A stretch of 64,000 nt of DNA from BOG-908 sp963751795 (GCA_963751795.1 CAVVVI010000002.1:558001-622000); one strand, 5' to 3'. Positions 1-8,521 are shown, numbered from the stretch's first letter. Notes: generated from the sequence alone by a model not told the origin. Numbers and translations: made by a program.

Positions 1-943
1 GGCTGCGGAAAGCCGGCAGCGCGTCGGCATCCGGCCAGTCGATCGTCTCGGCACGCTGCGTGGCCGCCTGCCAGGCTGCCTCATCCAGATACAGGCCTTC
101 GGCGGGCAGGGCGCCCCCGGTGGCGCGGCACAATGCCACCCGCGTGGCACGCGCCTCGGCAAGCTGCGCCAGGTGGTCGCCCACCCGCTCGCCGGCCTGC
201 GGGTCCAGCAGCACGCTCGCCGCGGGCAGCAGTTCGAACACGCTCACCAACGGGCCGGCCAGCGTCGGCAACGCATGCTCCAGGCCGGGCGTGCGCGCCT
301 GCTCATCAGCAACCTCCGGCCACACCACTTCGGAAGCCGGGCCGACCGCCTGCTGATCCACCTGGCCGGCGCTGCGCTGGGTGCCCGGGTCGAAGCGATC
401 GATTTCGATGATCCTGGCCGCCGCGCCTTCGCCCTCGAAGCGTATGCGCAGCGCGGCGCCTCCATCCGCCGGCACCACGTCCACCACGCTGGCCTGACAC
501 GCCATGTCGCCCGGCTGGTCGGCCTCGTCGGCCAGCACATAGCCCAGCCGCGCCAGCCGCGCGCACAGCGCCTCGGTCCCGCAAACCTGCGAGGTGGCCA
601 CCTCGACGGTATGGTGCGCCGGCGGCGGCAGGCGCTGCACGGCCGCCTCGGGCGAGGCGATCACCAAAAGCGTAGAGCCATCGGCCATCGCCTGCAGCGC
701 GCGCATGCGCTGCCCCATCACCGCGCGCGAGGGACTAGCCCGGTCGTAGGCGAGGCAATCCCAGCCGGGCAGCAGCACCGGCCCGAGCTCGGGCACCAGG
801 GCGGCCGCGGAAGCCGCCAGCCTTGCTGCCTGAGCCTCGCTACGGGCCACCAGCAGCAGGCAGGCGGCCCCGCGCGCCGGCAGGCCGGCCAGCCCCGCAT
901 CCTCGCTGCCGTGCACGCCGCCATGCCCGTCCTGTTCTGCCAC
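1..943 (-). CDS. mfd: Transcription-repair coupling factor Mfd, N-terminal part (cut by window edge)
   Basis: The reverse strand is open from a GTG at 941-943 to the left window edge, giving about 314 N-terminal residues. The translation has the UvrB-like first domain of Mfd: a PGWDCLAYDRASPS segment (family form P-WDCLPYDRVSP), an RLGYVLADEADQPGDMA stretch, and DRFDPGTQRS. Mfd displaces stalled RNA polymerase and recruits UvrA for transcription-coupled repair. The RNAP-interaction and helicase domains would lie outside the window. It is divergent from the DUF1810 gene. The GTG start is an inference, since no ATG in this frame fits better; the family assignment is strong. Confidence 0.88.
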   Translation of the reverse strand, partial: MAEQDGHGGVHGSEDAGLAGLPARGAACLLLVARSEAQAARLAASAAALVPELGPVLLPGWDCLAYDRASPSRAVMGQRMRALQAMADGSTLLVIASPEAAVQRLPPPAHHTVEVATSQVCGTEALCARLARLGYVLADEADQPGDMACQASVVDVVPADGGAALRIRFEGEGAAARIIEIDRFDPGTQRSAGQVDQQAVGPASEVVWPEVADEQARTPGLEHALPTLAGPLVSVFELLPAASVLLDPQAGERVGDHLAQLAEARATRVALCRATGGALPAEGLYLDEAAWQAATQRAETIDWPDADALPAFRS

Positions 944-1062
944 GCCTGCGCCCCCGTCCGGCGCCGGGAATGTCCGGCGCCAGCGCGCACCAACGGCGGC
1001 GGGCCCGGCCGGTTCGCGGCCGGCTGCTGCAACCCGCAAGCCGCATGGCGCGCTTGGGCAGC

Positions 1063-1485
1063 ATGACCGACGCCCCCGGCCTGGACCGCTTCATCGCAGC
1101 GCAGGCGCCCTTATGGCTCCAGGTGACGGCCGAGCTGCGCGCCGGCCGCAAGCAGACGCATTGGATGTGGTTCGTCTTCCCGCAGCTCGCGGGCCTGGGC
1201 CAAAGCGCCACTGCTCGGCACTACGGGATCGCCGATCTCGCCGAGGCGCAGGCCTACCTGGCCCACACCCTGCTCGGCCCCCGGCTGCTGGAGGCAACAC
1301 GGCTGGTCAACGCCCATGCCGGCCGCACCGCGCTGGCCATCTTCGGGACGCCGGACGACCTGAAATTCCGTTCCTGCGCCACGCTGTTCGCGCGTGCCGG
1401 CGGCGGGCGGGACTTCACCCAGGCGCTCGCGAGCTTCTACGGCGGCCAGGAGGATGCCGCGACTTTGCGCCTGCTGACGGCGTGA
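1063..1485 (+). CDS. DUF1810 family protein
   Basis: A 140-residue soluble protein with the DUF1810 layout: an N-terminal LDRFIAAQ segment, then KQTHWMWFVFPQLAGLG, HYGIADLAEA and a C-terminal KFRSCATLF block. These are the conserved signatures of the family, whose biochemical role is not established. There is no signal peptide or membrane segment. An in-frame ATG at 1045 would add six residues; 1063 is preferred because the family usually starts just before the LDRF segment. It is divergent from mfd and convergent with ispG, whose stop lies 13 bases away. Confidence 0.85.
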   Translation: MTDAPGLDRFIAAQAPLWLQVTAELRAGRKQTHWMWFVFPQLAGLGQSATARHYGIADLAEAQAYLAHTLLGPRLLEATRLVNAHAGRTALAIFGTPDDLKFRSCATLFARAGGGRDFTQALASFYGGQEDAATLRLLTA

Positions 1486-1497
1486 ACCCCGCCTCGG

Positions 1498-2634
1498 TTA
1501 GCCCGCCACCTCGGCCAGCACCGGTGCCGCCACCACCGCCTCGGCCTTGATCGCCTCCACCCGCCGTTCGACCTGCTCGACGATGTGGTCGATCATGCTC
1601 GCCCCCTCCACCGTGTGGTCCTGCCGGCCCGCGGCATAGACCATGTGCCGCCCGTTGCCGCCGCCGGTCACGCCCAAATCGGTCATCAGCGCCTCGCCCG
1701 GCCCGTTCACCACGCAGCCGATGATCGACAGCGTCACCGGCGTTTCGATATGCGCCAGCCGCTCTTCCAGGGTCGCCACCGTGCGGATCACGTCGAAGCC
1801 CTGCCGTGCGCAAGAGGGGCAGGAGATGATCTTGACCCCGCGATGGCGGATGCCGAGCGATTTGAGGATGTCCCAGCCCACATGCACCTCCTCGGCCGGC
1901 TCGGCCGAAAGGCTGACGCGCAGCGTGTCGCCGATGCCCGCCCACAGCAGGTTGCCCAGCCCGATGGCGGACTTCACCGTGCCGGCGCGCTTGCCGCCGG
2001 CCTCGGTGATGCCGATGTGCAGCGGGTGGTCGCACACTTCGGCCAGCTGCGTGTAGGCCGCCACGGCCAGGAACACGTCGGACGCCTTCACGCTGATCTT
2101 GAACTCGTGGAAATCGTGGTCCTGCAGGATCTTGGCGTGTTCCAGCGCCGATTCCACCAGCGCGTCGGGGTTCGGCTCGCCGTATTTCTCCAGCAGATGC
2201 CGCTCCAGCGATCCGGCATTCACGCCGATGCGCATGGAACAATTGTAGTCGCGCGCCGCCTTGATCACGTCGCGCACGCGCTCGGCGCTGCCGATGTTGC
2301 CCGGGTTGATGCGCAGGCAGGCGGCCCCGGCCTTGGCCGCTTCGATCGCGCGTTTGTAGTGGAAGTGGATGTCGGCAACGATCGGCACGTTCACCTCGCG
2401 CACGATCTCGGCCAGTGCCGCGGTGCTCTCCACATCGGGGCAGGACACCCGCACGATATCGACGCCGGCGATCTCCGACAGCCGGATTTGCGCAATGGTG
2501 GCCGCCGCATCCGAGGTGAGCGTATTGGTCATCGTCTGCACGCTGACCGGCGCATCGCCGCCTACCGCCACGCGCCCCACGTGGATCTGGCGGGACTTGC
2601 GGCGGTCGATTTTCTGATACGGACGATAGTTCAT
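1498..2634 (-). CDS. ispG: 4-hydroxy-3-methylbut-2-enyl diphosphate synthase (flavodoxin-dependent)
   Basis: A 378-residue IspG/GcpE, the penultimate enzyme of the MEP isoprenoid pathway. It converts MEcPP to HMBPP using a [4Fe-4S] cluster. The cluster ligands are visible as C272 and C275 in SCPSC and C307 in GCVVNGPGE, with the conserved glutamate E314. Spacing and length match the short bacterial form without the extra central domain. The start is the ATG at 2632-2634 (MNYRPYQ). The upstream open frame continues about 200 bases but has no family-like sequence. The gene is monocistronic, and its upstream region is shared with the divergent glycosyltransferase-like gene. Confidence 0.96.
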   Translation of the reverse strand: MNYRPYQKIDRRKSRQIHVGRVAVGGDAPVSVQTMTNTLTSDAAATIAQIRLSEIAGVDIVRVSCPDVESTAALAEIVREVNVPIVADIHFHYKRAIEAAKAGAACLRINPGNIGSAERVRDVIKAARDYNCSMRIGVNAGSLERHLLEKYGEPNPDALVESALEHAKILQDHDFHEFKISVKASDVFLAVAAYTQLAEVCDHPLHIGITEAGGKRAGTVKSAIGLGNLLWAGIGDTLRVSLSAEPAEEVHVGWDILKSLGIRHRGVKIISCPSCARQGFDVIRTVATLEERLAHIETPVTLSIIGCVVNGPGEALMTDLGVTGGGNGRHMVYAAGRQDHTVEGASMIDHIVEQVERRVEAIKAEAVVAAPVLAEVAG

Positions 2635-2846
2635 GGCGGCTGGGTTCCCGGGCGTGGCGCGGCAGGCTCGGGCGTGGATATAGGGTTGGGGGTAGGCCGG
2701 GTCAAAGACGTGGCCGCGAAGCCACACGCCCGGCAGGCTGCCCGCCGTGTGCCCCTCATTACCCGCACCGAACGGTCCGCGGCTGTCCGAACCGTCCGCG
2801 TAACGGCGGGTTAACCGGTCTGCGCCACCATCCGCGCACATTCAGG

Positions 2847-3614
2847 ATGGCGCGCATGGCACTCCCCGACCAGACCAACATCGTCATCTGCACGCCCTGC
2901 TACGGCGGCATGGTCACCCAGGGCTACATGCTGTCGGTCACCAACCTGATGATGCAGGGCATCCAGTCCGGCTTCGGCGTCACCGTCGATCTGCTGGGCT
3001 ACGATTCGCTGGTCACCCGCAGCCGCAACACGCTGGTCGCCCGCTTCATGGACCGCCCGGCCGCCACGCATCTGCTGTTCGTGGACGCCGACATCACCTT
3101 CCAACCCTCGCAGGTGATGCGCATGGCCGGCCTGTGCCAAGACGTGGTGGCCGGCATGTATCCGCTGAAAACCCGCTGCTGGTCGGCCGAGGCGGTGGCG
3201 CGCGTGCAGCAGGGCGAGGGGCCGGAGACGGCGCCCCTGCGCTATGTCGGCCTGCCGAGCCAGGGTGCGGCGGCCCGCGCGCAGGATGGGTTCGTCACTG
3301 CGGAGTACGCCGGCACCGGCTTCATGATGCTCCGCCGCGCGGCACTCGCGCGCATGATGGCCGCCTACCCCGAGCTGCACTTCACCGCCGCGCACGACCG
3401 CGCCACGCAGGACCCGAGCCCCTACCAGTTCGCCCTGTTCGACTGCATGATCGAGCCGGAAACGCGGCACTACCTCAGCGAAGACTACACCTTCTGCCGG
3501 CGCTGGCGGGCCCAGGGCGGCGAAATCTGGCTCGATACGCAGGGTGCGCTGATCCACACCGGCGGGCACGATTTCGTGGGCCTGCCGGCGCTGCGCTATC
3601 CGATGGCTGCCTGA
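2847..3614 (+). CDS. GT-A-like glycosyltransferase family protein (orphan)
   Basis: A 255-residue protein beginning with an ICTPCYGG strand-loop, followed by SRNTLVARFM and HLLFVDADITF. The DAD triplet is the metal/nucleotide-sugar motif of GT-A glycosyltransferases. Later GTGFMMLRR and SEDYTFCRRW resemble the acceptor and C-terminal parts of similar small bacterial and phage-related transferases. There is no membrane segment. No polysaccharide genes flank it, so donor and acceptor are unknown. A second ATG at 2856 is possible. Its stop codon overlaps the first base of a palindromic repeat. Confidence 0.7.
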   Translation: MARMALPDQTNIVICTPCYGGMVTQGYMLSVTNLMMQGIQSGFGVTVDLLGYDSLVTRSRNTLVARFMDRPAATHLLFVDADITFQPSQVMRMAGLCQDVVAGMYPLKTRCWSAEAVARVQQGEGPETAPLRYVGLPSQGAAARAQDGFVTAEYAGTGFMMLRRAALARMMAAYPELHFTAAHDRATQDPSPYQFALFDCMIEPETRHYLSEDYTFCRRWRAQGGEIWLDTQGALIHTGGHDFVGLPALRYPMAA

Positions 3615-3735
3615 AGGCAAGGGGCTTTGCCCCTTAACCCCATCAAAGGCGAGCCTTTGAAATCCTTGACTAAGAAAGATTGGGGGTTTGGGGTCTCAGA
3701 CCCCAACGGGGTCCAGGGGCAGAGCCCCTGGCCTT
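3614..3735. repeat. Family A palindromic repeat, copy 1 (MITE/BIME-like)
   Basis: This gene-free stretch holds four short perfect hairpins in tandem: 3619-3635, 3644-3659, 3690-3704 and 3713-3731. The 28 bases at 3614-3641 are an imperfect inverted copy of 3708-3735, so the unit has terminal inverted repeats. Bases 3707-3735 are identical to 16818-16846 (29 bases). It starts on the last base of the upstream stop codon. No transposase is present; a non-autonomous dispersed element is inferred. Confidence 0.75.
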
Positions 3736-3743
3736 TCTTCCGC

Positions 3744-4667
3744 CTACCCCGCTTTCTTGGAGGCCTGCGGCGGATATTGCAAAATCAGCGTGTGCGACGA
3801 GTACGAAATCCACAGATGCACGGTCTGCAGGAAATCCGCGCCCAGCAGCATCTCGACCTCGTCGTCCGCAGCATCGTCGAGCACGTCCAGCCGCATGTTG
3901 CTGAATTCGAGGTCGCCGATCGTCACCGGCTCGATCGCATGGCGGACGGCACGCACCGCACGCGGGCCGATGCCATTCACCGTCAGCACCGGTTCGGCAG
4001 TCAGCGCCGCCGGGTGCAGGCCCAGCCGGTCGGCGGCGCCCCGGAAGATCGCGGAGTGATACGCGCCGGTATCGATGGCGGCGATCACCGTCTGGCTGCC
4101 GACCTGGACGGTGATCCGCGGCCGCGGATCTTCGCCGGTCGGGCGCAGCGGAATTGGATAGAGCGGCTGTGCCAGGAAGGCGGCCGGCGCGCTGCAATCG
4201 CCGCGCGGGCGATACAGCATGATCTTGCTTTCGATCACGTCGAGATCGACGTCGAACTTGGCAATCAGGTCCAGGCTCAGCAGCCCATCGATCGGCGGAT
4301 GCATGAAATCGCTGACGGCGATATCCATGTCGCGGGCATGCAGGCCGCCGATGTCCATCGTGTGCGCCTTCATCACCAGCGCAGCGCGAGCGCCGCCAAT
4401 GCCACCCGCCAGGATCGGCTGCGATGAGCCTTCCTCGCGGTGGATCACCCGCAAGCCCACCCGCGTGGCCGCCGCCTGGGTCACCAGGCTGATCGCCGCA
4501 CCGGTGTCGAAGATCATCTCGGCTTGTTGACCGTTCATCGTGATCGGCACGAGCAGGTCGGACCCGAGCTGACGTACCGGCAGCGTGGAGACGAGATTCA
4601 TCTCACAGGCGCGCGCCGGGGCACCAAGGCTCAAGGCAAGGCCGAGAACGCAAACGAGCAGCCGCAT
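3744..4667 (-). CDS. Periplasmic double-domain aspartyl (retropepsin-like) protease
   Basis: A 307-residue protein with a signal peptide (MRLLVCVLGLALSLGAPARA). It has two tandem pepsin/retropepsin half-domains, each with its own active-site loop: MIFDTGAAISLV in the first half and AAIDTGAYHSAI in the second. Flap-like glycine turns and DGLLSLDLI / EMLLGADFL hydrophobic-hydrophobic-glycine motifs follow each. Single-chain fusion of two DTG domains would permit a pepsin-like intramolecular dimer. An exported location is predicted. The ATG at 4665-4667 is preferred over an in-frame TTG at 4676 because it begins directly at the signal peptide. The substrate is unknown. Confidence 0.78.
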   Translation of the reverse strand: MRLLVCVLGLALSLGAPARACEMNLVSTLPVRQLGSDLLVPITMNGQQAEMIFDTGAAISLVTQAAATRVGLRVIHREEGSSQPILAGGIGGARAALVMKAHTMDIGGLHARDMDIAVSDFMHPPIDGLLSLDLIAKFDVDLDVIESKIMLYRPRGDCSAPAAFLAQPLYPIPLRPTGEDPRPRITVQVGSQTVIAAIDTGAYHSAIFRGAADRLGLHPAALTAEPVLTVNGIGPRAVRAVRHAIEPVTIGDLEFSNMRLDVLDDAADDEVEMLLGADFLQTVHLWISYSSHTLILQYPPQASKKAG

Positions 4668-4766
4668 CGGTCGCAAACCTCGCCAAAGACAACGCAGCGA
4701 CCATCTTATTGCGCGGTAAAAACGAAAGCAATCGCGTCCGCTCCGGCAACGATCCGCGCGCCGGCG

Positions 4767-5630
4767 CTACTCCAGCGGCAACGGCGAGCACGCCACGGAA
4801 GCGGCCCGCGCCAGCACCACCATGCGCCGCGCCGCCACGCCGGCGCCGGCCATCTCGCCGGCCACATGCGCCAGCAACGGGCTGGACAGCAGGGCGTGGG
4901 TAGCGGTGTTGACCACCACTTCGGTGCCCACCACCGCGCCGGCCGAGAGCGCCGTGCGGCGCAGCAGGCCCAGTGTCGCCAGCCAGCCAGGGCGCAGCCC
5001 ATGCAGGGCGGCCACCTGCCGCACCAGCCGCAGGCCGCGCCAGGCCACAAACAGTGCCGCCAGCGCGGGCGAGGGCATGGCGGCCACGCCGGCCAAGGAC
5101 TGCAAGGCCGCTGTCCGCCCCAGCGCCTCGGCCTGCACGCGCAGCGCCGCCGCTGGCCCGGTGCGCAGCAGCGCCAGGATGGCGTCCGGATCGTTCACCG
5201 CATCGATGGCCGGCAGCAGGGCAGGGCCATCCGGCAAAGCGCGCAGCCAGATGCGCGCCGCCCGCGCGCGCACCACCGCATCGTCACCGGCCAGGTCGGC
5301 GCGCAGCCGGTCCACCGCGCGCAGGCCCGCCAGGGCCGCGCCCTCGCGCCAGAAGCCCACGCCGATCATGCCCAGCCCGGTCGCCGCTACGCCGGCCGCG
5401 GCGCCGCCCATGAAAGCGTTGCGGGCGAAGGTCTCGGCCACCAGCGTGCCCGCTTCCAGCACGACGGTGCCCAGCACCAGCACGCCGGCGCCGCCCAGCA
5501 CCAGCGCCGGCATCGCCCAGGGCCGCCGCGCCGGGCCCGCCGCTTCGGCCATCACCAGCGCGCCTTCCAGGCGGCCGGCCGGCAGCTCCTCGGTCTCGAT
5601 GCGCGGCGCGGGCGGGCGAAGCTCGTTCAC
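4767..5630 (-). CDS. YcjF-like / DUF697 membrane protein
   Basis: A 287-residue protein of the TIGR01620/YcjF type. A proline-rich cytosolic start is followed by a hydrophobic hairpin (PALVLGGAGVLVLGTVVLEA, then GGAAAGVAATGLGMIGVG), and the C-terminal half carries the DUF697 region with RTALSAGAVVGTEVVVN. The start is a GTG at 5628-5630 overlapping the ycjX stop by four bases, so translation is probably coupled. YcjX-YcjF pairs are common in proteobacteria and are linked to envelope stress in enterobacteria; the molecular role is not known. Confidence 0.8.
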   Translation of the reverse strand: MNELRPPAPRIETEELPAGRLEGALVMAEAAGPARRPWAMPALVLGGAGVLVLGTVVLEAGTLVAETFARNAFMGGAAAGVAATGLGMIGVGFWREGAALAGLRAVDRLRADLAGDDAVVRARAARIWLRALPDGPALLPAIDAVNDPDAILALLRTGPAAALRVQAEALGRTAALQSLAGVAAMPSPALAALFVAWRGLRLVRQVAALHGLRPGWLATLGLLRRTALSAGAVVGTEVVVNTATHALLSSPLLAHVAGEMAGAGVAARRMVVLARAASVACSPLPLE

Positions 5631-6952
5631 AGCACGTCCTCCAGCAGAAACGCCAGCAGCGCATCCAGGCCCAGATTGGGCACACCCAGCCGGCCGCCCT
5701 CGGGCAGGCGCATCGGCTCGAATTGCGGCAGCGCCAGGAACGGATGCGCCCAGAACTCGGCATCCGGCGGCCGGTCCGGCACCTCGCCGGGGTAGGAGCG
5801 CGTCATCACCTGCTGGCCGAGCACGCGGCCACGCACCGCACTCACCGGCCGTCCCTCCAGCGTCCAGACGAAATCTTCCGTGCAGCGGACGGAGGCGACG
5901 GCGAAATGCCCGCTGCGCACGCCGCCGGCCTGCTGCGGCGTCAGCGCCTGCATCAGTGCCGCTAAATTGCCGCGCTGGCGTTGCGCCACGTGATCCGCCT
6001 TGGTGGCCGCGAACGCCACCCGGCTGATGATGCGCGGCGGCAGGCGCAGGCCGGCCAGGGCGCCCAGCGCATCGGTCCAGGAGAACTGCCAGCGCAGCGA
6101 ACCGGCCGCGGCACCCAGTGCCGCCCGCATGTCGGCGAACGCCGCCGGCCCGGCATGCAGCGCGCTCAGCACGTCGGCCAACACCACCAGCCGGTCCACG
6201 CTGGCGAATAACGGCGAGGTCAGCTCGCGCCGCACCGCGTCCAGATAGGCGCCGTAGCGCTCGGCCAGCAGCGCCACCAGCCCGCCTTGGCCGGTGGCGG
6301 GGAAGAACGACAGCCAGGGCGCTTCCGGCCCGGGCGCCGGCATCAGGTGCCGGCCGGGCTGCAGGAACGACAGCCCCGCCGCACGCAGCTCGCCCAGCAT
6401 GGTGCGGTAGAGCCGGCTGCCTGCATGCGCCAGCGCCTCGTCGGCCGCCGCCCGTGGTGGCAACGCCCGGGCGAAAGCCAGGAACGGGCCCGTCATGCCG
6501 GCCAGGTCGGGCGCCTGCAGGCGCTGCAGCGTGGCGGCCGACCACGCGGCGTAGCTCTGCGCCAGCATCGGCAGGTCGATCAGCCACTCCCCGGGGTAGT
6601 CGAGGAACTCCAGCCGGATCTGGCGCGGCGGCAGCGCCGTGCGGGGCCGGGCGATGGTCAGCGCCAGCAGGGCCACGGCGTCTGTCCGCTCCGGCCAGGC
6701 CGGCGGGTCGGCGGCCAGCCGGGCCAAATGGCGCGCCTGATCGAAGCGCGGCACGGCGCTGGCGCCCAGCGCTGCGGGCGCCCAGCGCCGCGCCATCAGG
6801 TTGGCCGCCACCGAGGTCAGGAACGCCGTCTTGCCCGCCCGCGACAGGCCGGTGACGCCCACGCGCAGCGTGGTAGTGCCGAACGGCCAGGCCTGCGCGC
6901 CGGCCGTGGCAAGCTGCTGCAGCCCGCCGCCCAGCTCGCCCAGCAGGTTCAC
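5627..6952 (-). CDS. ycjX: YcjX family P-loop GTPase-like protein (DUF463)
   Basis: A 441-residue DUF463 protein with a Walker A motif GLSRAGKTAF about 30 residues in. Family signatures include LEFLDYPGEWL, ATKADHV (switch/base-recognition-like) and GGVRSGHFAVASVRCTED. The C-terminus FWAHPFLALPQFEPMRLP is typical. The start is the GTG at 6950-6952, which overlaps the gloA stop by four bases and agrees with the usual family N-terminus. It lies between gloA and the DUF697 gene, all coupled by four-base overlaps, so the three are one operon. Confidence 0.9.
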   Translation of the reverse strand: MNLLGELGGGLQQLATAGAQAWPFGTTTLRVGVTGLSRAGKTAFLTSVAANLMARRWAPAALGASAVPRFDQARHLARLAADPPAWPERTDAVALLALTIARPRTALPPRQIRLEFLDYPGEWLIDLPMLAQSYAAWSAATLQRLQAPDLAGMTGPFLAFARALPPRAAADEALAHAGSRLYRTMLGELRAAGLSFLQPGRHLMPAPGPEAPWLSFFPATGQGGLVALLAERYGAYLDAVRRELTSPLFASVDRLVVLADVLSALHAGPAAFADMRAALGAAAGSLRWQFSWTDALGALAGLRLPPRIISRVAFAATKADHVAQRQRGNLAALMQALTPQQAGGVRSGHFAVASVRCTEDFVWTLEGRPVSAVRGRVLGQQVMTRSYPGEVPDRPPDAEFWAHPFLALPQFEPMRLPEGGRLGVPNLGLDALLAFLLEDVL

Positions 6953-7350
6953 CGCCGTTCGATCAGCTCGATCTTGTAGCCGTCCGGGTCCTCGACAAAG
7001 GCGATCACGGTGGTGCCGTGCTGCACCGGCCCCGCCTCGCGCACCACGCGCCCGCCGCCGGCGCGGATCGCCGCGCAGGCGACCGCTGCATCGGGCACGC
7101 CCACAGCCAGGTGGCCGAACGCGCTGCCGAGCTCGTAGCGCCCCTGCTGGTCCCAATTATAGGTCAGCTCGAGCTCGGCTTGGCCCTCGGCATTGCTGGC
7201 GAAACCCATGAAGGCGAGCGTGTATCGCCCGGCCGGCACCTCATGGCGCCGCAGTTCCTTCATGCCCAGCAGGTTCTTGTAGAACGCGATGCTGGCATCG
7301 AGGTCGGTGACGCGGAGCATGGTGTGCAGGAAGCTGCTCATCTGGTTCAT
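6949..7350 (-). CDS. gloA: Lactoylglutathione lyase (glyoxalase I)
   Basis: A 133-residue glyoxalase I that isomerises the methylglyoxal-glutathione hemithioacetal to S-lactoylglutathione. The four metal ligands of the family are in place: His in FLHTMLRV, Glu in AELELTYN, His in AFGHLAVG and Glu in YKIELIER. The N-terminal LDASIAFYKNLLGM motif and the length match the Ni/Co-type bacterial enzyme. It is the first gene of the gloA-ycjX-ycjF cluster. The start is the ATG at 7350; MSSFLHT at the fourth codon is an alternative. Confidence 0.94.
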   Translation of the reverse strand: MNQMSSFLHTMLRVTDLDASIAFYKNLLGMKELRRHEVPAGRYTLAFMGFASNAEGQAELELTYNWDQQGRYELGSAFGHLAVGVPDAAVACAAIRAGGGRVVREAGPVQHGTTVIAFVEDPDGYKIELIERR

Positions 7351-7396
7351 CCCGGGAAAGGCCAGGCGGCGCTGGCGGCGGAGGCGGATATTTGTC

Positions 7397-8521
7397 TCAC
7401 CTCAGCAGCCAAGCCAACAGCGCCTCCCACAGGGCTGCCTTGGCGCCCAGCCCGGCCACCATGCCCACGTGGCCGGCCGGCGGCCGCACCACGGTGGCCC
7501 CCGCGCGCGCCAGCGCCAGTGCGCTGCGCGGCGGCACGATGCGGTCGCGCTCCGGCACCGCGATGAAACAAGGCAGATCCGGCACGGCCACCGGCAGCCC
7601 GGCCACCCGCCACGCGCCGGCGGCAGGGCTGTTGGCGCCATACCAGCCGCCGATCACCTCGCGCGCCACCGGGGCTGCCAGCGGCACGCCGTCAGCCAGC
7701 CAGTCCTCCATGGCCACGAACAGGCGGGCGCGGGGGCTATCCTGCGCCTGCGCGCCGAAACTGCGATACTTGGCCGCCACGCTGCCCGGTTCGACCAGGC
7801 TGAACAGCGCCTGCAGCACGTCGGTGGGCAGCGTGCCGGTGGCCAGCGCTGGTTCCAGCAACGGCAGCGCGGCCGCCAGGCGGCGGGCCTGGTCGGCCTG
7901 CTCGGCCCAGAAATCCCACGGCGTGGCCAGCAGCACCAGGCGCTCCACCTGCGCCGGCCGGCGGGCGGCGGCGGCCAGCGCCATCAGCCCGCCCATACAG
8001 TAGCCGGCCAGCGTCAGGGGGCCGTCCACCGCCGCCATCGCGCGTTCCAGCCGTCCCGCGATGTAGTCGGTCAGCGTGAAGCCGCGGGCCGCCTCGTCCG
8101 GCCAGCCCCAGTCCAACAGCAGCGGGCGCACGCCGCCGGCGGCCAGGAAGCGCATCATCGAATGGTCGCGGTCCAGGTCCAGCACGTAGGCCCGGTTGAT
8201 CAGGCTGGGGACGAACAGCACGCAGGGTGCGCCGGGCGGCCCGTAATCGAGCAGCCGGCTGCCGCCCTCGGCCCACAGCACCGGCGGATCGGCCAGACGC
8301 CGCACGTGCGGGTGGGCGCGGTAGGCGGCGATGCCCGCCAGCAGCGCCGTGTCAGGCCGGGCCGGCGGGGTCCAGCTCGGCCAGCCGGCGTTCCAGCTCC
8401 GCCACGCGCTGTTCCAGCCCTCTTCTGTGCTCGGCAGCCCCGCCAGCAGCAGGTGCAGCAGCAACGGCCGCGGCCCACGGCGGCGGTGCGGCCCAGGCGC
8501 GTCCGGCCGCGTCAACGCCAT
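7397..8521 (-). CDS. PHA synthase-like alpha/beta hydrolase (start uncertain)
   Basis: An alpha/beta hydrolase of the PHA-synthase/depolymerase-like group. Conserved points are PVLWAEGGSRLLDYG, PSLINRAYVLDL, RPLLLDWGWP, the cysteine lipase box AGYCMGG, a late ERDRIVPP (Asp) and PAGHVGM (His). A cysteine nucleophile is what PHA synthases use. The protein is about 374 residues from the ATG at 8521, far shorter than class I PhaC. The first 50-60 codons overlap the neighbouring coiled-coil gene in another frame and look partly out-of-frame, although a GPRPLLLHL segment resembles N-termini of this group. A later start (GTG 8305 or a rare codon near 8343) is possible. PhaR lies divergently upstream. 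Confidence 0.72.
   Translation of the reverse strand: MALTRPDAPGPHRRRGPRPLLLHLLLAGLPSTEEGWNSAWRSWNAGWPSWTPPARPDTALLAGIAAYRAHPHVRRLADPPVLWAEGGSRLLDYGPPGAPCVLFVPSLINRAYVLDLDRDHSMMRFLAAGGVRPLLLDWGWPDEAARGFTLTDYIAGRLERAMAAVDGPLTLAGYCMGGLMALAAAARRPAQVERLVLLATPWDFWAEQADQARRLAAALPLLEPALATGTLPTDVLQALFSLVEPGSVAAKYRSFGAQAQDSPRARLFVAMEDWLADGVPLAAPVAREVIGGWYGANSPAAGAWRVAGLPVAVPDLPCFIAVPERDRIVPPRSALALARAGATVVRPPAGHVGMVAGLGAKAALWEALLAWLLR

Noticed and set aside
1585..2814. A 409-codon open frame antisense to ispG
   Set aside because: ispG on the other strand has all cluster ligands in place; the antisense translation is His/Arg-rich without domains.
5284..5763. A 159-codon frame overlapping the ycjF-ycjX junction
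   Set aside because: It runs through both genes in a third frame and has Ala/Gly/Arg-rich composition only.
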